From Thiomonas sp. X19 (GTDB taxonomy: Bacteria > Pseudomonadota > Gammaproteobacteria > Burkholderiales > Burkholderiaceae_C), in NCBI RefSeq assembly GCF_900089495.1, contig NZ_LT605203.1, positions 4,121,427 through 4,185,426 of the forward strand: a DNA stretch of 64,000 nt, written 5' to 3'. Below are positions 25,813-35,371 of the stretch, piece after piece. Below the pieces are notes generated by a model that was not told the DNA's origin, did no database searches, and worked only from the letters and a program-made list of their open reading frames with translations. The position numbers and the translations under genes were made by a program. Each line of letters opens with the position of its first letter. Position 1 is the first letter of the stretch.

Positions 25813-27345
25813 ATGACTGATTTCACCGGCCGTCGCCAACTCCTGCGCTGTGGCCTGTGCGGGTTTTCGCTGCTGCTCGGGCTGCCCACCGCAAGCCATG
25901 CGGCGGAAAACGAGTCCATTGCCGGCCTGCCCGCGCTGGGCGATGCGGCGCAGGGTTTGCTGCCGCCGGCGGTGGAAACCCGGCTGGGCGAACGCATCAT
26001 GGGCGAAATGCGCCGCCAGCCCGAATACCTGCATGACGTGCTGCTGCGCGACTATTTGCAAGCCATCGTCCAGCGCCTGACCAAGGCGGCCGACGCGACT
26101 GCCGAGCCCGACGCGCCGCATCGCTTCGAGGTCTTCGTCTTGCGCGTCGCCAGCTTCAACGCCTTCTCCCTGCCGGGCGGCTATGTCGGCGTGCACACCG
26201 GCTTGGTGGTGGACGCGCGGGCCGAGGCGCAACTGGCTGCGGTGTTTGCGCACGAGCTGTCGCACATCACCCAGCGCCACATCGCCCAGCGCCTGGCCCA
26301 GGCCAGCACCAACAACATCCTGTCCATCGGCTCGCTGGTGCTGGCCATCCTCGCCGGCGCCACCGGCAGTGGTCAGGCCGCGGAGGGACTGGCGCTGGGC
26401 GGGCAGGCCGCTGCGGTGGACCGCGCACTGCGCTTTTCGCGCAACAACGAGCGCGACGCCGATCGCGTCGGCACTGGCATCCTGCGCGCCTCGGGCTATC
26501 CGCCCCAGGCCATGGCCAGCATGCTGGAGCGCTTGCAGAACATGTCGCGCCTGGACAATGCCGACGTCTATGCCTTCCTGCAGGATCACCCGCTGACCAG
26601 CGAACGCATCGCCGATGCCCAGGCGCGTGGCGGCAACCAGCCACTGCCGCCGGACCACAGCCTGCGCTTCTGGCTGATGAACGCCCGCGCCCGGGTGCTC
26701 ACCCAGGACCGCAGCGACGCCTGGCGCCGTCTGGCGGATGAGCTGGCCACCAAGCCTGCCGGCTTCCCCGCCCAGCGCGCGGCCTGGGCTTACGGCCAGG
26801 CGCTGGCGCTGCAAGCCATCAACCAGTTCGAGGCCGCAGCGCTTGCCTTGCAGCAGGCGCAAAACGACGCCAGCGCATTCAGCCCGGCCGAGCGCCTGCC
26901 GCTGGATCTGGCGCACGGCGACTGGCTGCTGTCCCAGCAGCAGGCCCAGCCCGCCCTGAGCCTTGCCCGCCAGTTGCTCCTGGTCGATCCGGCGTCGCGC
27001 GCCGCGCTGCACCTGCAGGCTCGTGCTCTGCTCGCGCTGCCCAACAAAAACGCCACGCGCGATTTCCTGCGCGAGCAAACCGTGCTGCATCCCCACGATA
27101 TCCAGCTGTGGAAATGGCTGGCCCAGGCTTACGCCGCGACCGGTGAATTCGCCGCCCAGCACCGCGCCACCGGCGAGGCCTATGCCCTGGAAGACAACCT
27201 CGAAGGCGCCGTGCTGCAACTCAAAATCGCCCAGCGCACACCGGGCGCCAACTACTTCGAGGCATCCATCATCGACGCCCGGCTGCAAGCCTTGCAAAAC
27301 CGGCTGCGGCAAGACCGACAGCTCGACAAGCTCCTACCCCAATGA
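25813..27345 (+). CDS. bepA: M48-family periplasmic metalloprotease with TPR domain (BepA-like)
   Basis: 510 residues with a Tat- or Sec-type signal (GRRQLLRCGLCGFSLLLG, ending ASHAAE). The zinc motif is HELSH in AAVFAHELSHITQRH, and the third ligand is the Glu in NNERDADRVG. The C-terminal half is helical and TPR-like. BepA degrades or helps fold outer membrane proteins such as LptD. The end overlaps the next gene by ATGA. The symbol is given on architecture. Confidence 0.88.
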   Translation: MTDFTGRRQLLRCGLCGFSLLLGLPTASHAAENESIAGLPALGDAAQGLLPPAVETRLGERIMGEMRRQPEYLHDVLLRDYLQAIVQRLTKAADATAEPDAPHRFEVFVLRVASFNAFSLPGGYVGVHTGLVVDARAEAQLAAVFAHELSHITQRHIAQRLAQASTNNILSIGSLVLAILAGATGSGQAAEGLALGGQAAAVDRALRFSRNNERDADRVGTGILRASGYPPQAMASMLERLQNMSRLDNADVYAFLQDHPLTSERIADAQARGGNQPLPPDHSLRFWLMNARARVLTQDRSDAWRRLADELATKPAGFPAQRAAWAYGQALALQAINQFEAAALALQQAQNDASAFSPAERLPLDLAHGDWLLSQQQAQPALSLARQLLLVDPASRAALHLQARALLALPNKNATRDFLREQTVLHPHDIQLWKWLAQAYAATGEFAAQHRATGEAYALEDNLEGAVLQLKIAQRTPGANYFEASIIDARLQALQNRLRQDRQLDKLLPQ

Positions 27346-29231
27346 CCGCCCCTGCGCACGCCCAAAGGCCCCGCATCGACGCCTCGGCCGTTCCAGCACC
27401 AGCCCATGCCGGCTCGCGTTACGCCCTGCCGGGGCAAGTCCTGCTCGTCCTGGCGCTGGCCTTGCCGTTCTTCTGGCCGTACGACCCCGGCCCCAGCGCC
27501 AAGACCGGCACCATGCTGCTTGCCGCCGGGCTCTGGAGCCTGACTCTTGTGGCCGCCGCCGCCGCCGGCTGGCTACCACGCCTGGGCACAGCGGTGTGGG
27601 GCTTCGTCGTGCTGGCCGCGGTGATTGCGGCGCAAACCCTCGCGGGACGCCTGGCTTACCCAGGGCAGGGCTGGATGGCGGTCTTGCTGCTGCTGGGCGC
27701 TGCCCTGGTGGCCGGATTGGGCCTTGGCCTGTCGCGCCAGACAGCCTGGTTGCGCCTGGCTTGCATCGCCCTGCTGGCGCAGGGTTTGGCGCAGGGTTTC
27801 ATCGGCCTGGTGCAATTCAGCCTGTGGCAAATGCCGGCGCTTGGGCAGTGGTTCAACGCGCACGCGGCCTGGTTTTATCAAATCATCAGCTTCCCCGGCG
27901 ATGGTCGCATCTACGGCAATCTGCGTCAGCCCAACCACTACGCCACGGCCGTGGCCATGGGCTTTGCCGGGCTGGCCGGACTGGCTCCGCGCCTGCGCCT
28001 GCGCACCGTCTGGACCTTCAGCGCCATGCTGGCCTGGGCGCTGGTCGTCAGCGGCTCGCGCACCGGCACCGTGCATGTGTTCGTGGTTGCCCTGCTGGTG
28101 GCGCTGGCCGTGCCGGGCGCCTGGCGCAACCGGCATTGGCAAGCCTTGCTGGCCGCGCCGCTGCTGTATGCGGCCTGGTGGCTGGTGCTGCGCGAGGCCG
28201 ACCATTTCGGCTGGATCAGCTATCTCGACGCCGTCACGCGCCAACTCGACCAGCCGGTCAACGCCCGTTCCATCATCTGGCGCAACGCCTGGCAAGTGTT
28301 CCAGATGCATCCCATCAGCGGCTGGGGCTGGGGCCAGATCGGCTGGGGCCTGGAGCAGACCACGCTGGCTGGCCACCTGCACCCACTGCCGCTGGACAAC
28401 ATCGACAACGCCCACGATCTGATCCTGCAACTGCTGGCCGAAACCGGGGTGGCGGGCACCTTGCCGGTGCTGGTCGCCGCGCTGGTGTGGCTGTGGCAGG
28501 TGGTGCAGCCCTGGCGTGTTGGGCTAGCGGGCGCGGCGCGGCGCATCGCCCTGCTACCGGGCTTGATGACCGCCAGTTTCATCGGTCTGCACAGCCTGGT
28601 GGAATACCCACTTTGGTATGCGTACTTCCTCCTGGCGTTTGCGTTCGCCCTGGGCTGGGCCGAGGGCGCGGCGGCGCCGGCGCAACGCGTGCCGGCTCAA
28701 TGGAAGCGACCCAACCTGGGGCCGTGGCGCAGCGTCGGCATCGCCGCCGGGGTGCTGGCGCTGCTGTTCACCTTCAAGGCGGCCATCGACTACACCCGCA
28801 CCGCCGAGGTCTACGGCGGCGACCCCCAGAGCAGCCTGGCTGCGCGCAGCACCGCCTTGCGTGACGACTGGTTCTTCCTGCCGCTGGCCCAGTTCACCGA
28901 GGCCGCTTCCGTGCTGCCCTCACCCGACGCCAGCCGGGGCGATTTGCTGGCCGATCTGGCGCTGCTCGATCGCTCCTCCCACGCCTGGGGCGATCCCGGG
29001 CTGCTGTCGCGCCGCATGATCGTGCTGCTGCGTCTGGGCGAAACACAAAAGGCACTGGACCTGGCGCGCTACACCGCGCACGCCTTCTGGCGCTATGCGC
29101 CGCAAACCGCCAGGAACTTCGGCGCCCTCGCCGCCGAGGCCGGGCTGCAGAACAATCCGAACGTCGCGCGCATCATGGATGTGCTGCACAAGGCGCCTGT
29201 GCTTCGCCGCATCGTCGTGCCACGGCAATAG
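27342..29231 (+). CDS. O-antigen ligase / PglL-type O-oligosaccharyltransferase
   Basis: 629-residue inner-membrane protein with many hydrophobic helices. The Wzy_C-type region spans about 160-420, with the large periplasmic loop containing SFPGDGRIYGNLRQPNHYAT and the conserved His region DNAHDLILQLLAETG. The C-terminal part (EVYGGDPQSSLAARSTAL onward) resembles the Wzy_C_2 domain of pilin glycosyltransferases. It could glycosylate a pilin or other exported protein, or ligate lipopolysaccharide. Its ATG overlaps the protease stop. No pilin gene is in this window. Confidence 0.85.
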   Translation: MTAPAHAQRPRIDASAVPAPAHAGSRYALPGQVLLVLALALPFFWPYDPGPSAKTGTMLLAAGLWSLTLVAAAAAGWLPRLGTAVWGFVVLAAVIAAQTLAGRLAYPGQGWMAVLLLLGAALVAGLGLGLSRQTAWLRLACIALLAQGLAQGFIGLVQFSLWQMPALGQWFNAHAAWFYQIISFPGDGRIYGNLRQPNHYATAVAMGFAGLAGLAPRLRLRTVWTFSAMLAWALVVSGSRTGTVHVFVVALLVALAVPGAWRNRHWQALLAAPLLYAAWWLVLREADHFGWISYLDAVTRQLDQPVNARSIIWRNAWQVFQMHPISGWGWGQIGWGLEQTTLAGHLHPLPLDNIDNAHDLILQLLAETGVAGTLPVLVAALVWLWQVVQPWRVGLAGAARRIALLPGLMTASFIGLHSLVEYPLWYAYFLLAFAFALGWAEGAAAPAQRVPAQWKRPNLGPWRSVGIAAGVLALLFTFKAAIDYTRTAEVYGGDPQSSLAARSTALRDDWFFLPLAQFTEAASVLPSPDASRGDLLADLALLDRSSHAWGDPGLLSRRMIVLLRLGETQKALDLARYTAHAFWRYAPQTARNFGALAAEAGLQNNPNVARIMDVLHKAPVLRRIVVPRQ

Positions 29232-29455
29232 CCCAAGCCGGTTCAGGCCCGTCAAGTGGCGTCGAGAAGCAGCCTTTGCCGGCCTGCGTGGCGTTGATGC
29301 GCCATGCAAAGCGCATGGCAGCACGATCATGCAGCTTCGGCTTGCAGGGGATTTTGCGGCGGCGCAGAATAAACCGGAATCGCCGCGGATTTGCATCCCT
29401 GGCGTGCTTCGGCCCGATCTGCCTCGGGCTGCATCAGATCCTTCGGAGACTGTTC

Positions 29456-30184
29456 TTGCTACCCCCCCGCTTGCGCCAATTGCTGGCTGACCCAGACTTT
29501 CGCGAAGGCTTTCGCGACATGCGTGCCGTCGGCCTGGGCATCAGCGCCTGGGGCCTGGTCACCGGCGTGGCCATGGTCAAGTCCGGCCTCAGCGTCTGGC
29601 TGGCGCTGGTCATCAGCCTCACGGTGTATGCCGGCAGCGCCCAACTCGCCGTCCTGCCCTTGATTGCCGCCGGGGCACCCCTGGCCCTGGTGCTGGGCGC
29701 GGCTTTTTGTGTGAACCTGCGCTTCGTCGTCTTCAGCGCGCAAATGCGCCCTTACCTGGAGCGCCTGTCGCTGTTCAAACGCGTGGCTTATGGCTACCTG
29801 ATCGGCGATGTGAACCTGGTGGTCATGCTGCGCCGCCATCCCGTGGCCCACGGCACCACCGAGCAGACGCGCTATTTCCTCGGCGGCGGCACGGTCAACT
29901 GGCTGTTCTGGCAGATACCGTCCATTGCCGGCATTTTCCTCGCCAACCTGTTTCCCGACTCCTGGGGCGTGGGTTTCGCCGGCACGCTGGCGTTGCTGGC
30001 CATCGTGCTCGGGCTGATGGCCAACCGCGCCGTGGCCGGGGTCATCGTCCTGGCTTCCGCCCTCAGCACCGCCCTGTTCTGGCTGCCACTCAAGCTCAAT
30101 CTCGTCCTCGCCATTGCGCTGGCACTGGTGGTCGGCATGAGCTGGGACGCGTGGAGCCAGCGCCGCACCGGCCTGGCGATGTAA
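29456..30184 (+). CDS. azlC: AzlC-family branched-chain amino acid exporter, large subunit
   Basis: 242-residue membrane protein. The TTG at 29456 is the chosen start because CGGAGAC lies seven bases upstream and no ATG precedes the first helix closely; ATG 29520 would cut the family's N-terminal segment (DFREGFRDMRAVGLGISAWGLVTG). The AzlC signature SLTVYAGSAQLAVLPL and VNLRFVVFSAQMRPYL are clear. With AzlD it exports branched-chain amino acids or related compounds. Confidence 0.88.
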   Translation: MLPPRLRQLLADPDFREGFRDMRAVGLGISAWGLVTGVAMVKSGLSVWLALVISLTVYAGSAQLAVLPLIAAGAPLALVLGAAFCVNLRFVVFSAQMRPYLERLSLFKRVAYGYLIGDVNLVVMLRRHPVAHGTTEQTRYFLGGGTVNWLFWQIPSIAGIFLANLFPDSWGVGFAGTLALLAIVLGLMANRAVAGVIVLASALSTALFWLPLKLNLVLAIALALVVGMSWDAWSQRRTGLAM

Positions 30185-30203
30185 GCCGCACAGCCTGAAC
30201 CCC

Positions 30204-30530
30204 ATGCAACTCGAAACCGAAATCGCCCTGGTGGCGGGCCTCACCGCCGTGACCATCGTCACGCGCGCCATGTTCCTGTTCCCACACAAGGCCTGGAATC
30301 TGCCCTCGCGCCTGCGGCTCGCCCTGCGCTACGCACCGGCTGCCGCCCTGGCTGCGGTGGTGGCGCCCGAGTTGCTGCTGGCGACCGATCTGGGACCCTC
30401 CTGGGTCAAGCTCGGCGCCGCGGTCGTTGCCAGCGGCTACTACCTGTGGCGCCGCGGCATCCTCGGCACCATCGTCAGCGGCATGGCGGCGTATTGGATC
30501 TTGATCGGACTGCGCGCCTGGCTGGGCTGA
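30204..30530 (+). CDS. azlD: AzlD-domain protein, small subunit of the exporter
   Basis: 108 residues, three or four hydrophobic helices. LVAGLTAVTIVTRAMFLFP and LRLALRYAPAAALAAVVAPELL match the AzlD family, and the end LIGLRAWLG is typical. It follows azlC by 19 bases. The two subunits act together in the inner membrane. Confidence 0.9.
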   Translation: MQLETEIALVAGLTAVTIVTRAMFLFPHKAWNLPSRLRLALRYAPAAALAAVVAPELLLATDLGPSWVKLGAAVVASGYYLWRRGILGTIVSGMAAYWILIGLRAWLG

Positions 30531-30568
30531 CCTTGACGCGGCGTCGGCGCCAGGTCGGCGCATCGCGT

Positions 30569-31894
30569 TCAGACGGCGGCAGACTTGCCTGGAAACTGCG
30601 TCTGTCCAGCATCCGGATTGGGGCAGATGACCCAACGGTTCTTGCCGCTGCGCTTGGCCGTGTACATGGCGTCGTCGGCACGCTGCAGCAACTCGAAGTT
30701 GTTGCGCGCGTGTTGCGGCACCATGGCCACACCGACGCTGGCGGTGACCTGCGTGCGTGGATGCAGGCCGAGGGACGCATCGCGCACGGCGCACACCAGT
30801 TTTTCGGCCAGCACGCCGGCATCGCGCTCGCTGCGCAGCAGCGCCACCACGACGAATTCATCGCCACCGAGGCGGCCGACGACGTCCTCGCCGCGAACGC
30901 TGGCGGCCAGGGCCTTGGCCACATGCATGAGCAGGCGGTCGCCCTCATGGTGGCCGAGGCTGTCGTTCACCGGCTTGAATCCGTCCAGGTCGATGAAGCA
31001 CACCGCCAACAGCTCGCCAGGCTGGCGCCGTTCCAGGGCGACGTCCAGCCGGCGCATGATGGCGCGGCGGCTGAGCACGCCGGTGAGCGCGTCGTGCTCG
31101 GCCTCGCGCTGCAGGAGCGCATGGCGGCGCACCTGGGCGGAGACATCGCGCACGAAGCACAGCAGCGAGACCATGCTGCCGGCGTCATTGCGCAGGGCTG
31201 ACAAGGTCCATTCGCTCCAGATCCGTTGCCCACCGGGCAAATGGTGCGGCCGCTGCACGACGGACGATTGCAACTCGCCCTGCCTGATGCGCCGCAGGGT
31301 GTCATGCCACTGCGGCAAGTTTTCAGGCGCCACGCCACGATCGAGGCAGTCCAGCCGCAAGCTCTCGCTGGCGGTGTAGCCGAGGATCTGTTCGGCCGCG
31401 CGCGACCAGCGCGTGACACGCAGAGCGCCATCGGTTTCCACCACGCCCCATGGCGCATTGAGCATGTGCTGCTCCAGCAGCCAGTTGGACCGACGCAGCG
31501 ATTCGGCCAGCACGACGTCGTTGTGGATATCGAACGCAACGGTATAGACGGCCGTCACCTCGCCCTGCGCGGTGAGTTCGGGAAACACCTGGACGCGGCC
31601 CCAGCGCGGCGGCTGCAGGTGGGTCAACAGGCGTTCGTACTCGGCTGGCTGGCCCTGGAAGGCCAGTGCAAAGGCGTTTTGGGCTCGCTCCCAGGCCTCG
31701 ACGCCGTAAAGCTCGGCCAGGGTTCTGCCGAGCAAGGCCTGCGCCGGCAACCGGGCCCAGCGCAAGTAGGGCGGATTGCAGAAGGTCAGGCGGGATTGCA
31801 CATCCCAGCGGCCGATGGGAAGGTCGACGGCCTCGAGCAGGCGGCGGACCGCGGCCGAGTCGGTGAGATCGTCAAGGGGAAAGGTCGTGGCCAT
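30569..31894 (-). CDS. Diguanylate cyclase with PAS sensory domains
   Basis: 441 residues, cytoplasmic (no membrane helix). Two PAS-like regions span about 20-130 and 140-265 (NWLLEQHMLNAPWGVVETDGALRVTRWS), followed by a GGDEF domain from about 275 (AEHDALTGVLSRRAIMRRLD). The active-site motif is GGDEF in GRLGGDEFVVVAL, and the inhibitory I-site RxxD (RGED) lies five residues before it, so the enzyme should make c-di-GMP and be product-inhibited. No EAL domain. Isolated gene, convergent with azlD. Confidence 0.92.
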   Translation of the reverse strand: MATTFPLDDLTDSAAVRRLLEAVDLPIGRWDVQSRLTFCNPPYLRWARLPAQALLGRTLAELYGVEAWERAQNAFALAFQGQPAEYERLLTHLQPPRWGRVQVFPELTAQGEVTAVYTVAFDIHNDVVLAESLRRSNWLLEQHMLNAPWGVVETDGALRVTRWSRAAEQILGYTASESLRLDCLDRGVAPENLPQWHDTLRRIRQGELQSSVVQRPHHLPGGQRIWSEWTLSALRNDAGSMVSLLCFVRDVSAQVRRHALLQREAEHDALTGVLSRRAIMRRLDVALERRQPGELLAVCFIDLDGFKPVNDSLGHHEGDRLLMHVAKALAASVRGEDVVGRLGGDEFVVVALLRSERDAGVLAEKLVCAVRDASLGLHPRTQVTASVGVAMVPQHARNNFELLQRADDAMYTAKRSGKNRWVICPNPDAGQTQFPGKSAAV

Positions 31895-32199
31895 GCCGGG
31901 CTCACAGGCGCGTGCGCCAGACCCCAGGTCCAGGAAGCTGCTGTTTGCGGCTCCGCCCCGGCGTGATCCATCTCAACCGCCCCATACCGCCCCCTTGGCC
32001 TCACATCGTCGCGCCGGGATGTCTTGGCCCAATGCGCGTGGTCAAAGCATACGTCCAGATTCAGACTGTTTTGTGCGGAACGACCCCGATCCAGGCCTAC
32101 ACTGCTGTTCAATTGTTCACGGTTTTGCAGTATTTTTTGTCTGTTGCCTTCCTGCTTGTCAGCCACGCCGCTTTCCACCGATCCCAACATTCCCATTCC
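31895..32199. other. Divergent control region between the cyclase and pyk
   Basis: These 305 bases hold no gene. The last 100 bases before pyk are AT-rich (TTGTTCACGGTTTTGCAG, then TATTTTTTGTC), a plausible promoter zone for pyk, but no pair of hexamers with good spacing is convincing. Confidence 0.4.
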
Positions 32200-33630
32200 A
32201 TGACCCGTGCAACCAAAATCGTGGCCACCATCGGCCCGGCCAGCGCCTCACCCGAAGTCCTCGAACGCATCATCCGCGCCGGGGTCGATGTGGTTCGGCT
32301 GAATTTCTCCCATGGCAACGCGCAAGACCATATCGACCGCGCTGTCCTGGTGCGCGACACGGCCAAGCGCTGCGGCCGCGAGGTCGCCATCATGGCCGAT
32401 CTGCAGGGGCCGAAAATCCGCGTCGGCAAATTCGCCGGCGGCAAGATCCTGCTGGAAAAGGGCAATCGCTTCACCCTGGACGCGGAGTGCGAACTGGGCA
32501 ATGCGGACATCGCCGGGCTGGACTACAAGGACCTGCCGAGCGACGTGAAACAGGGCGACCGGCTGCTGCTCAACGATGGCCTGATCGTGCTCGCGGTCGA
32601 TGCGGTGGAGGGCTCGAAGATCATCACCACGGTGGTCATCGGCGGCGAGCTGTCGAACAACAAAGGCATCAACAAGCAGGGCGGCGGCCTGTCGGCACCG
32701 GCCCTCGCGGCCAAGGACATGGAGGACATCCGCACCGCAATGGCTTTCCAGGCCGACTATCTGGCCGTGTCGTTCCCGAAGAGCGCCACCGATATGGAAC
32801 TGGCGCGGCAGTTGGCGAATGTGGCCGGCGCGGCCCATGGCCACAAGCCGGCGCTCATCGCCAAGATCGAGCGCGCCGAGGCCATTCCGGCGCTGGCGGA
32901 AATCCTGAAGGCGTCCGACGGCATCATGGTGGCACGCGGAGACCTGGCGGTTGAAGTCGGCAACGCCGCGGTACCGGCGCTGCAAAAACGCATGATCCGC
33001 ATGGCCCGCGACATGGACCGCGTGGTGATCACCGCGACGCAGATGATGGAGTCCATGATCACCAACGCCGTGCCCACCCGCGCCGAAGTGTCGGACGTGG
33101 CCAACGCCGTACTCGACGGCACCGACGCGGTCATGCTCTCGGCGGAAACAGCCGCCGGCAAATACCCGGTTGAAACGGTGGAAGCCATGGCCAGCATCTG
33201 CGTCGAAGCCGAGCGCTTCGAGGAAATGAAACTCGAGCGCGACTTCGTCGACAAGAGTTTCACGCGCATCGACCATTCCATCGCCATGGCGGCGCTGTTC
33301 ACGGCGCACCATCTGGACTGCAAGGCCATCGTGGCGCTCACTGAGTCAGGCTCCACCGCGCTGTGGATGAGCCGCCACCGTGTGCGCATGCCCATCTACG
33401 CGCTCTCGCCCAAGGTAAGCTCGGTGCGCCGCATGACGCTCTACCGCAATGTGCGTCCGGTGCACATGCAGTTTTCCAATGACCGCGACGAAGCGCTGAA
33501 GCAGGCCGAAATCCTGCTGGTGAAAAATCATGCGCTAGCCATTGGCGACAGCTACGCCATCACCTGCGGCGAGCCCATGGGCGCCCCGGGTGGCACGAAT
33601 ATGCTCAAACTCATGCGCGTGAATCGCTGA
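32200..33630 (+). CDS. pyk: Pyruvate kinase
   Basis: Last step of glycolysis: PEP + ADP to pyruvate + ATP. 476 residues. N-terminal TKIVATIGPASASPEVL, the RLNFSHG motif, the catalytic Lys region ALIAKIERAEAIPALAEIL and the MVARGDLAVEV segment are all present, as is the C-terminal allosteric domain (AIVALTESGSTALWMSRHRVRMPIYAL). The start at 32200 has no clear ribosome binding site but opens exactly at the family N-terminus. Confidence 0.96.
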   Translation: MTRATKIVATIGPASASPEVLERIIRAGVDVVRLNFSHGNAQDHIDRAVLVRDTAKRCGREVAIMADLQGPKIRVGKFAGGKILLEKGNRFTLDAECELGNADIAGLDYKDLPSDVKQGDRLLLNDGLIVLAVDAVEGSKIITTVVIGGELSNNKGINKQGGGLSAPALAAKDMEDIRTAMAFQADYLAVSFPKSATDMELARQLANVAGAAHGHKPALIAKIERAEAIPALAEILKASDGIMVARGDLAVEVGNAAVPALQKRMIRMARDMDRVVITATQMMESMITNAVPTRAEVSDVANAVLDGTDAVMLSAETAAGKYPVETVEAMASICVEAERFEEMKLERDFVDKSFTRIDHSIAMAALFTAHHLDCKAIVALTESGSTALWMSRHRVRMPIYALSPKVSSVRRMTLYRNVRPVHMQFSNDRDEALKQAEILLVKNHALAIGDSYAITCGEPMGAPGGTNMLKLMRVNR

Positions 33631-33643
33631 GTCCGTGCGGCTC

Positions 33644-33665
33644 CGAACAGCCCTGCGGCTGTTTG
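33644..33665 (+). terminator. Likely terminator of pyk
   Basis: CCGAACAGCC and GGCTGTTTGG flank a CTGC loop, 13 bases after the pyk stop. The stem is strong and the T tract is short (TTT). Confidence 0.55.
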
Positions 33666-33711
33666 GGCGCGGGCGAACGACTCGCAGTCATCCTTGCCCG
33701 AAGCCTAGGCC

Positions 33712-33742
33712 CCAAACAGAAACAAGCCGCGTGGCAGCGGCT
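33712..33742 (-). terminator. Terminator of the terC-PP2C-FHA operon
   Basis: On the minus strand AGCCGC (33742-33737) pairs with GCGGCT (33730-33725) across a six-base loop, followed by the T-rich run TGTTTCTGTTT. It begins 14 bases past the FHA gene. Confidence 0.65.
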
Positions 33743-33755
33743 CAAGCACCGGCCT

Positions 33756-34463
33756 TCAGGCTGGCAGAATTTGCAAGCGCGTGCCGCCAGCCAGTTCGAC
33801 CACATCGCCTGAAGTCAGCACCGCAGGTACCAGGCCGAGCGCGGCGCCGTTGATGCGCACACGCTGCTCGCCCTCGACTTGGGACAACTCGTAGCCACGT
33901 GGATTGCGCTGAATCGACACGACCATGACACCATGTTGGCCGAAGGTGGTTTGCGGCTTGCTGAGCACTAGCTCGGTGCCCGCTGCGGCACCGCTGACCA
34001 CGCGGATCTTGAACGCCGGCAAGCCGCCATCCTGATGTTGCGTCGGGCTGTAACTGGAGGTGGTCACCCCACTGCGCGAATTGCGAAAGCTGGTTCCAGT
34101 CCCGCCCGAATTGGTGAAGCCTGTGGGGCCGAAGCGAGAGTTGCCGAACCGCGAGCCGGCAAAGGCGGATTGCTTCGAGTCCGACAGCAGGCGCAGGGTG
34201 TATTTGCCGATGTCCAGCGAGTCGCCCTCGTTGAAGGCGGCACGCTTGATCGGCTTGCCGTTGATGTAGGACCCGTTGGTGCTGCCCAGGTCCTGCACCA
34301 CATAGCCATCGCCTTCGCGCAGCAACACGGCATGCTCGCCGCTCACGGCCAGGTTGTCGATCACCACATCGTTGTGCGGGCGCCGCCCCAGGGTGACGCG
34401 GTCCTTGTTGAGAACCACTTCCTTGAGCACTTTGTCGTCGAGAAAGATGACCAGTTTGGCCAT
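33756..34463 (-). CDS. FHA-domain signalling protein
   Basis: 235 residues. An FHA phosphothreonine-binding domain spans about 20-95: VTLGRRPHNDVVIDNLAVSGEHAVL and GYVVQDLGSTNGSYINGKPI carry the GR, SxxH and TNG signature residues. A Ser/Gly/Arg-rich linker (about 98-145) leads to a second beta-rich region (FKIRVVSGAAAGTELVLSKPQTTFG to the end) that looks like a degenerate second FHA fold. It is the last gene of an operon with the PP2C phosphatase. It probably reads Ser/Thr phosphorylation set by a kinase located elsewhere. Confidence 0.88.
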   Translation of the reverse strand: MAKLVIFLDDKVLKEVVLNKDRVTLGRRPHNDVVIDNLAVSGEHAVLLREGDGYVVQDLGSTNGSYINGKPIKRAAFNEGDSLDIGKYTLRLLSDSKQSAFAGSRFGNSRFGPTGFTNSGGTGTSFRNSRSGVTTSSYSPTQHQDGGLPAFKIRVVSGAAAGTELVLSKPQTTFGQHGVMVVSIQRNPRGYELSQVEGEQRVRINGAALGLVPAVLTSGDVVELAGGTRLQILPA

Positions 34464-34549
34464 GGCGATCTACCTTGTGTGTTGGAGTTGAGGGCACGGG
34501 AACATCGGGCGTCGCATTGGGCAGGGAGGAAGCTTGCGTCTTTGTACGA

Positions 34550-35335
34550 TCAAACGCATGCACCTTGGTGCAGCGTCACGATGATGACGGAAATATTATC
34601 GCGCCCGCCGGCCAAATTGGCCTCCTGCACGAGGCGAAGGGCAGCAGCTTCAGCGGCATCTTCATAATCGTTCAGGATGGTCTGGATGCTGTTGTCGGAC
34701 AACATGTCGCTCAGGCCGTCGGAGCACAGCAGGATCCGATCCCCCGGCAACACTGGGGTCATGCCGAGCTCCGGCTCCAGGGACAAATCCACACCCAAAG
34801 CCCGCGTCACCAGATTCTTCACGGCTTTCGCTCCGGCGTCACCCACCCGAACGAGGCCCATGTCGATCTGCTCCTGCAGCAGCGAATGATCCTTGGTGAT
34901 CTGCGTCAGGCGCTGCTGGCGCAGCAAGTAGGCACGCGAATCGCCCGCGTGGCCAAGCACCGCCACATTGCCGGTAAAGGCCACGGCAACCAGTGTCGTG
35001 CCCATGCCGGAGTAACGCAGATCTTGCTTGGCGGAGCGGTAGATCTGGGTATTCACGCGCCGGATGGATTCGCGCATGGCATTCGACAAGTCAACGGCGC
35101 TGATGCGCGGGTACTCGGCCTTGAGGCGCGACAGGTCGGCATTGATCTGCGCCGCAGCCACGCCGCTGGCAACTTCGCCGGCCGCATAGCCCCCCATGCC
35201 GTCGGCCAGCACCGCAATGCCAGCGACCGCGTCGCAGGCGATGGCGTCTTCGTTGTGCTCGCGCACCCGGCCCATATCGGTGCAACTGGCCATCTCCAAT
35301 TGCAGGGCGCGCGGCTTGTCGGCAAGGCTTGGCAT
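34550..35335 (-). CDS. PP2C-family serine/threonine protein phosphatase
   Basis: 261 residues. Metal-binding and catalytic motifs are complete: RVREHNEDA, VLADGMGGYAAGEVAS, GHAGDSRAYLL, LCSDGLSDML and GGRDNISVI. It removes phosphate from Ser/Thr residues in a Mn/Mg-dependent reaction. It stands between the TerC gene (36-base gap) and the FHA gene (86-base gap) and is likely co-transcribed with both. The partner kinase is not in this window. Confidence 0.93.
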   Translation of the reverse strand: MPSLADKPRALQLEMASCTDMGRVREHNEDAIACDAVAGIAVLADGMGGYAAGEVASGVAAAQINADLSRLKAEYPRISAVDLSNAMRESIRRVNTQIYRSAKQDLRYSGMGTTLVAVAFTGNVAVLGHAGDSRAYLLRQQRLTQITKDHSLLQEQIDMGLVRVGDAGAKAVKNLVTRALGVDLSLEPELGMTPVLPGDRILLCSDGLSDMLSDNSIQTILNDYEDAAEAAALRLVQEANLAGGRDNISVIIVTLHQGACV

Positions 35336-35371
35336 AGGGATCGGGGTCTGGATGAGTTGTTTGGGCGATGG

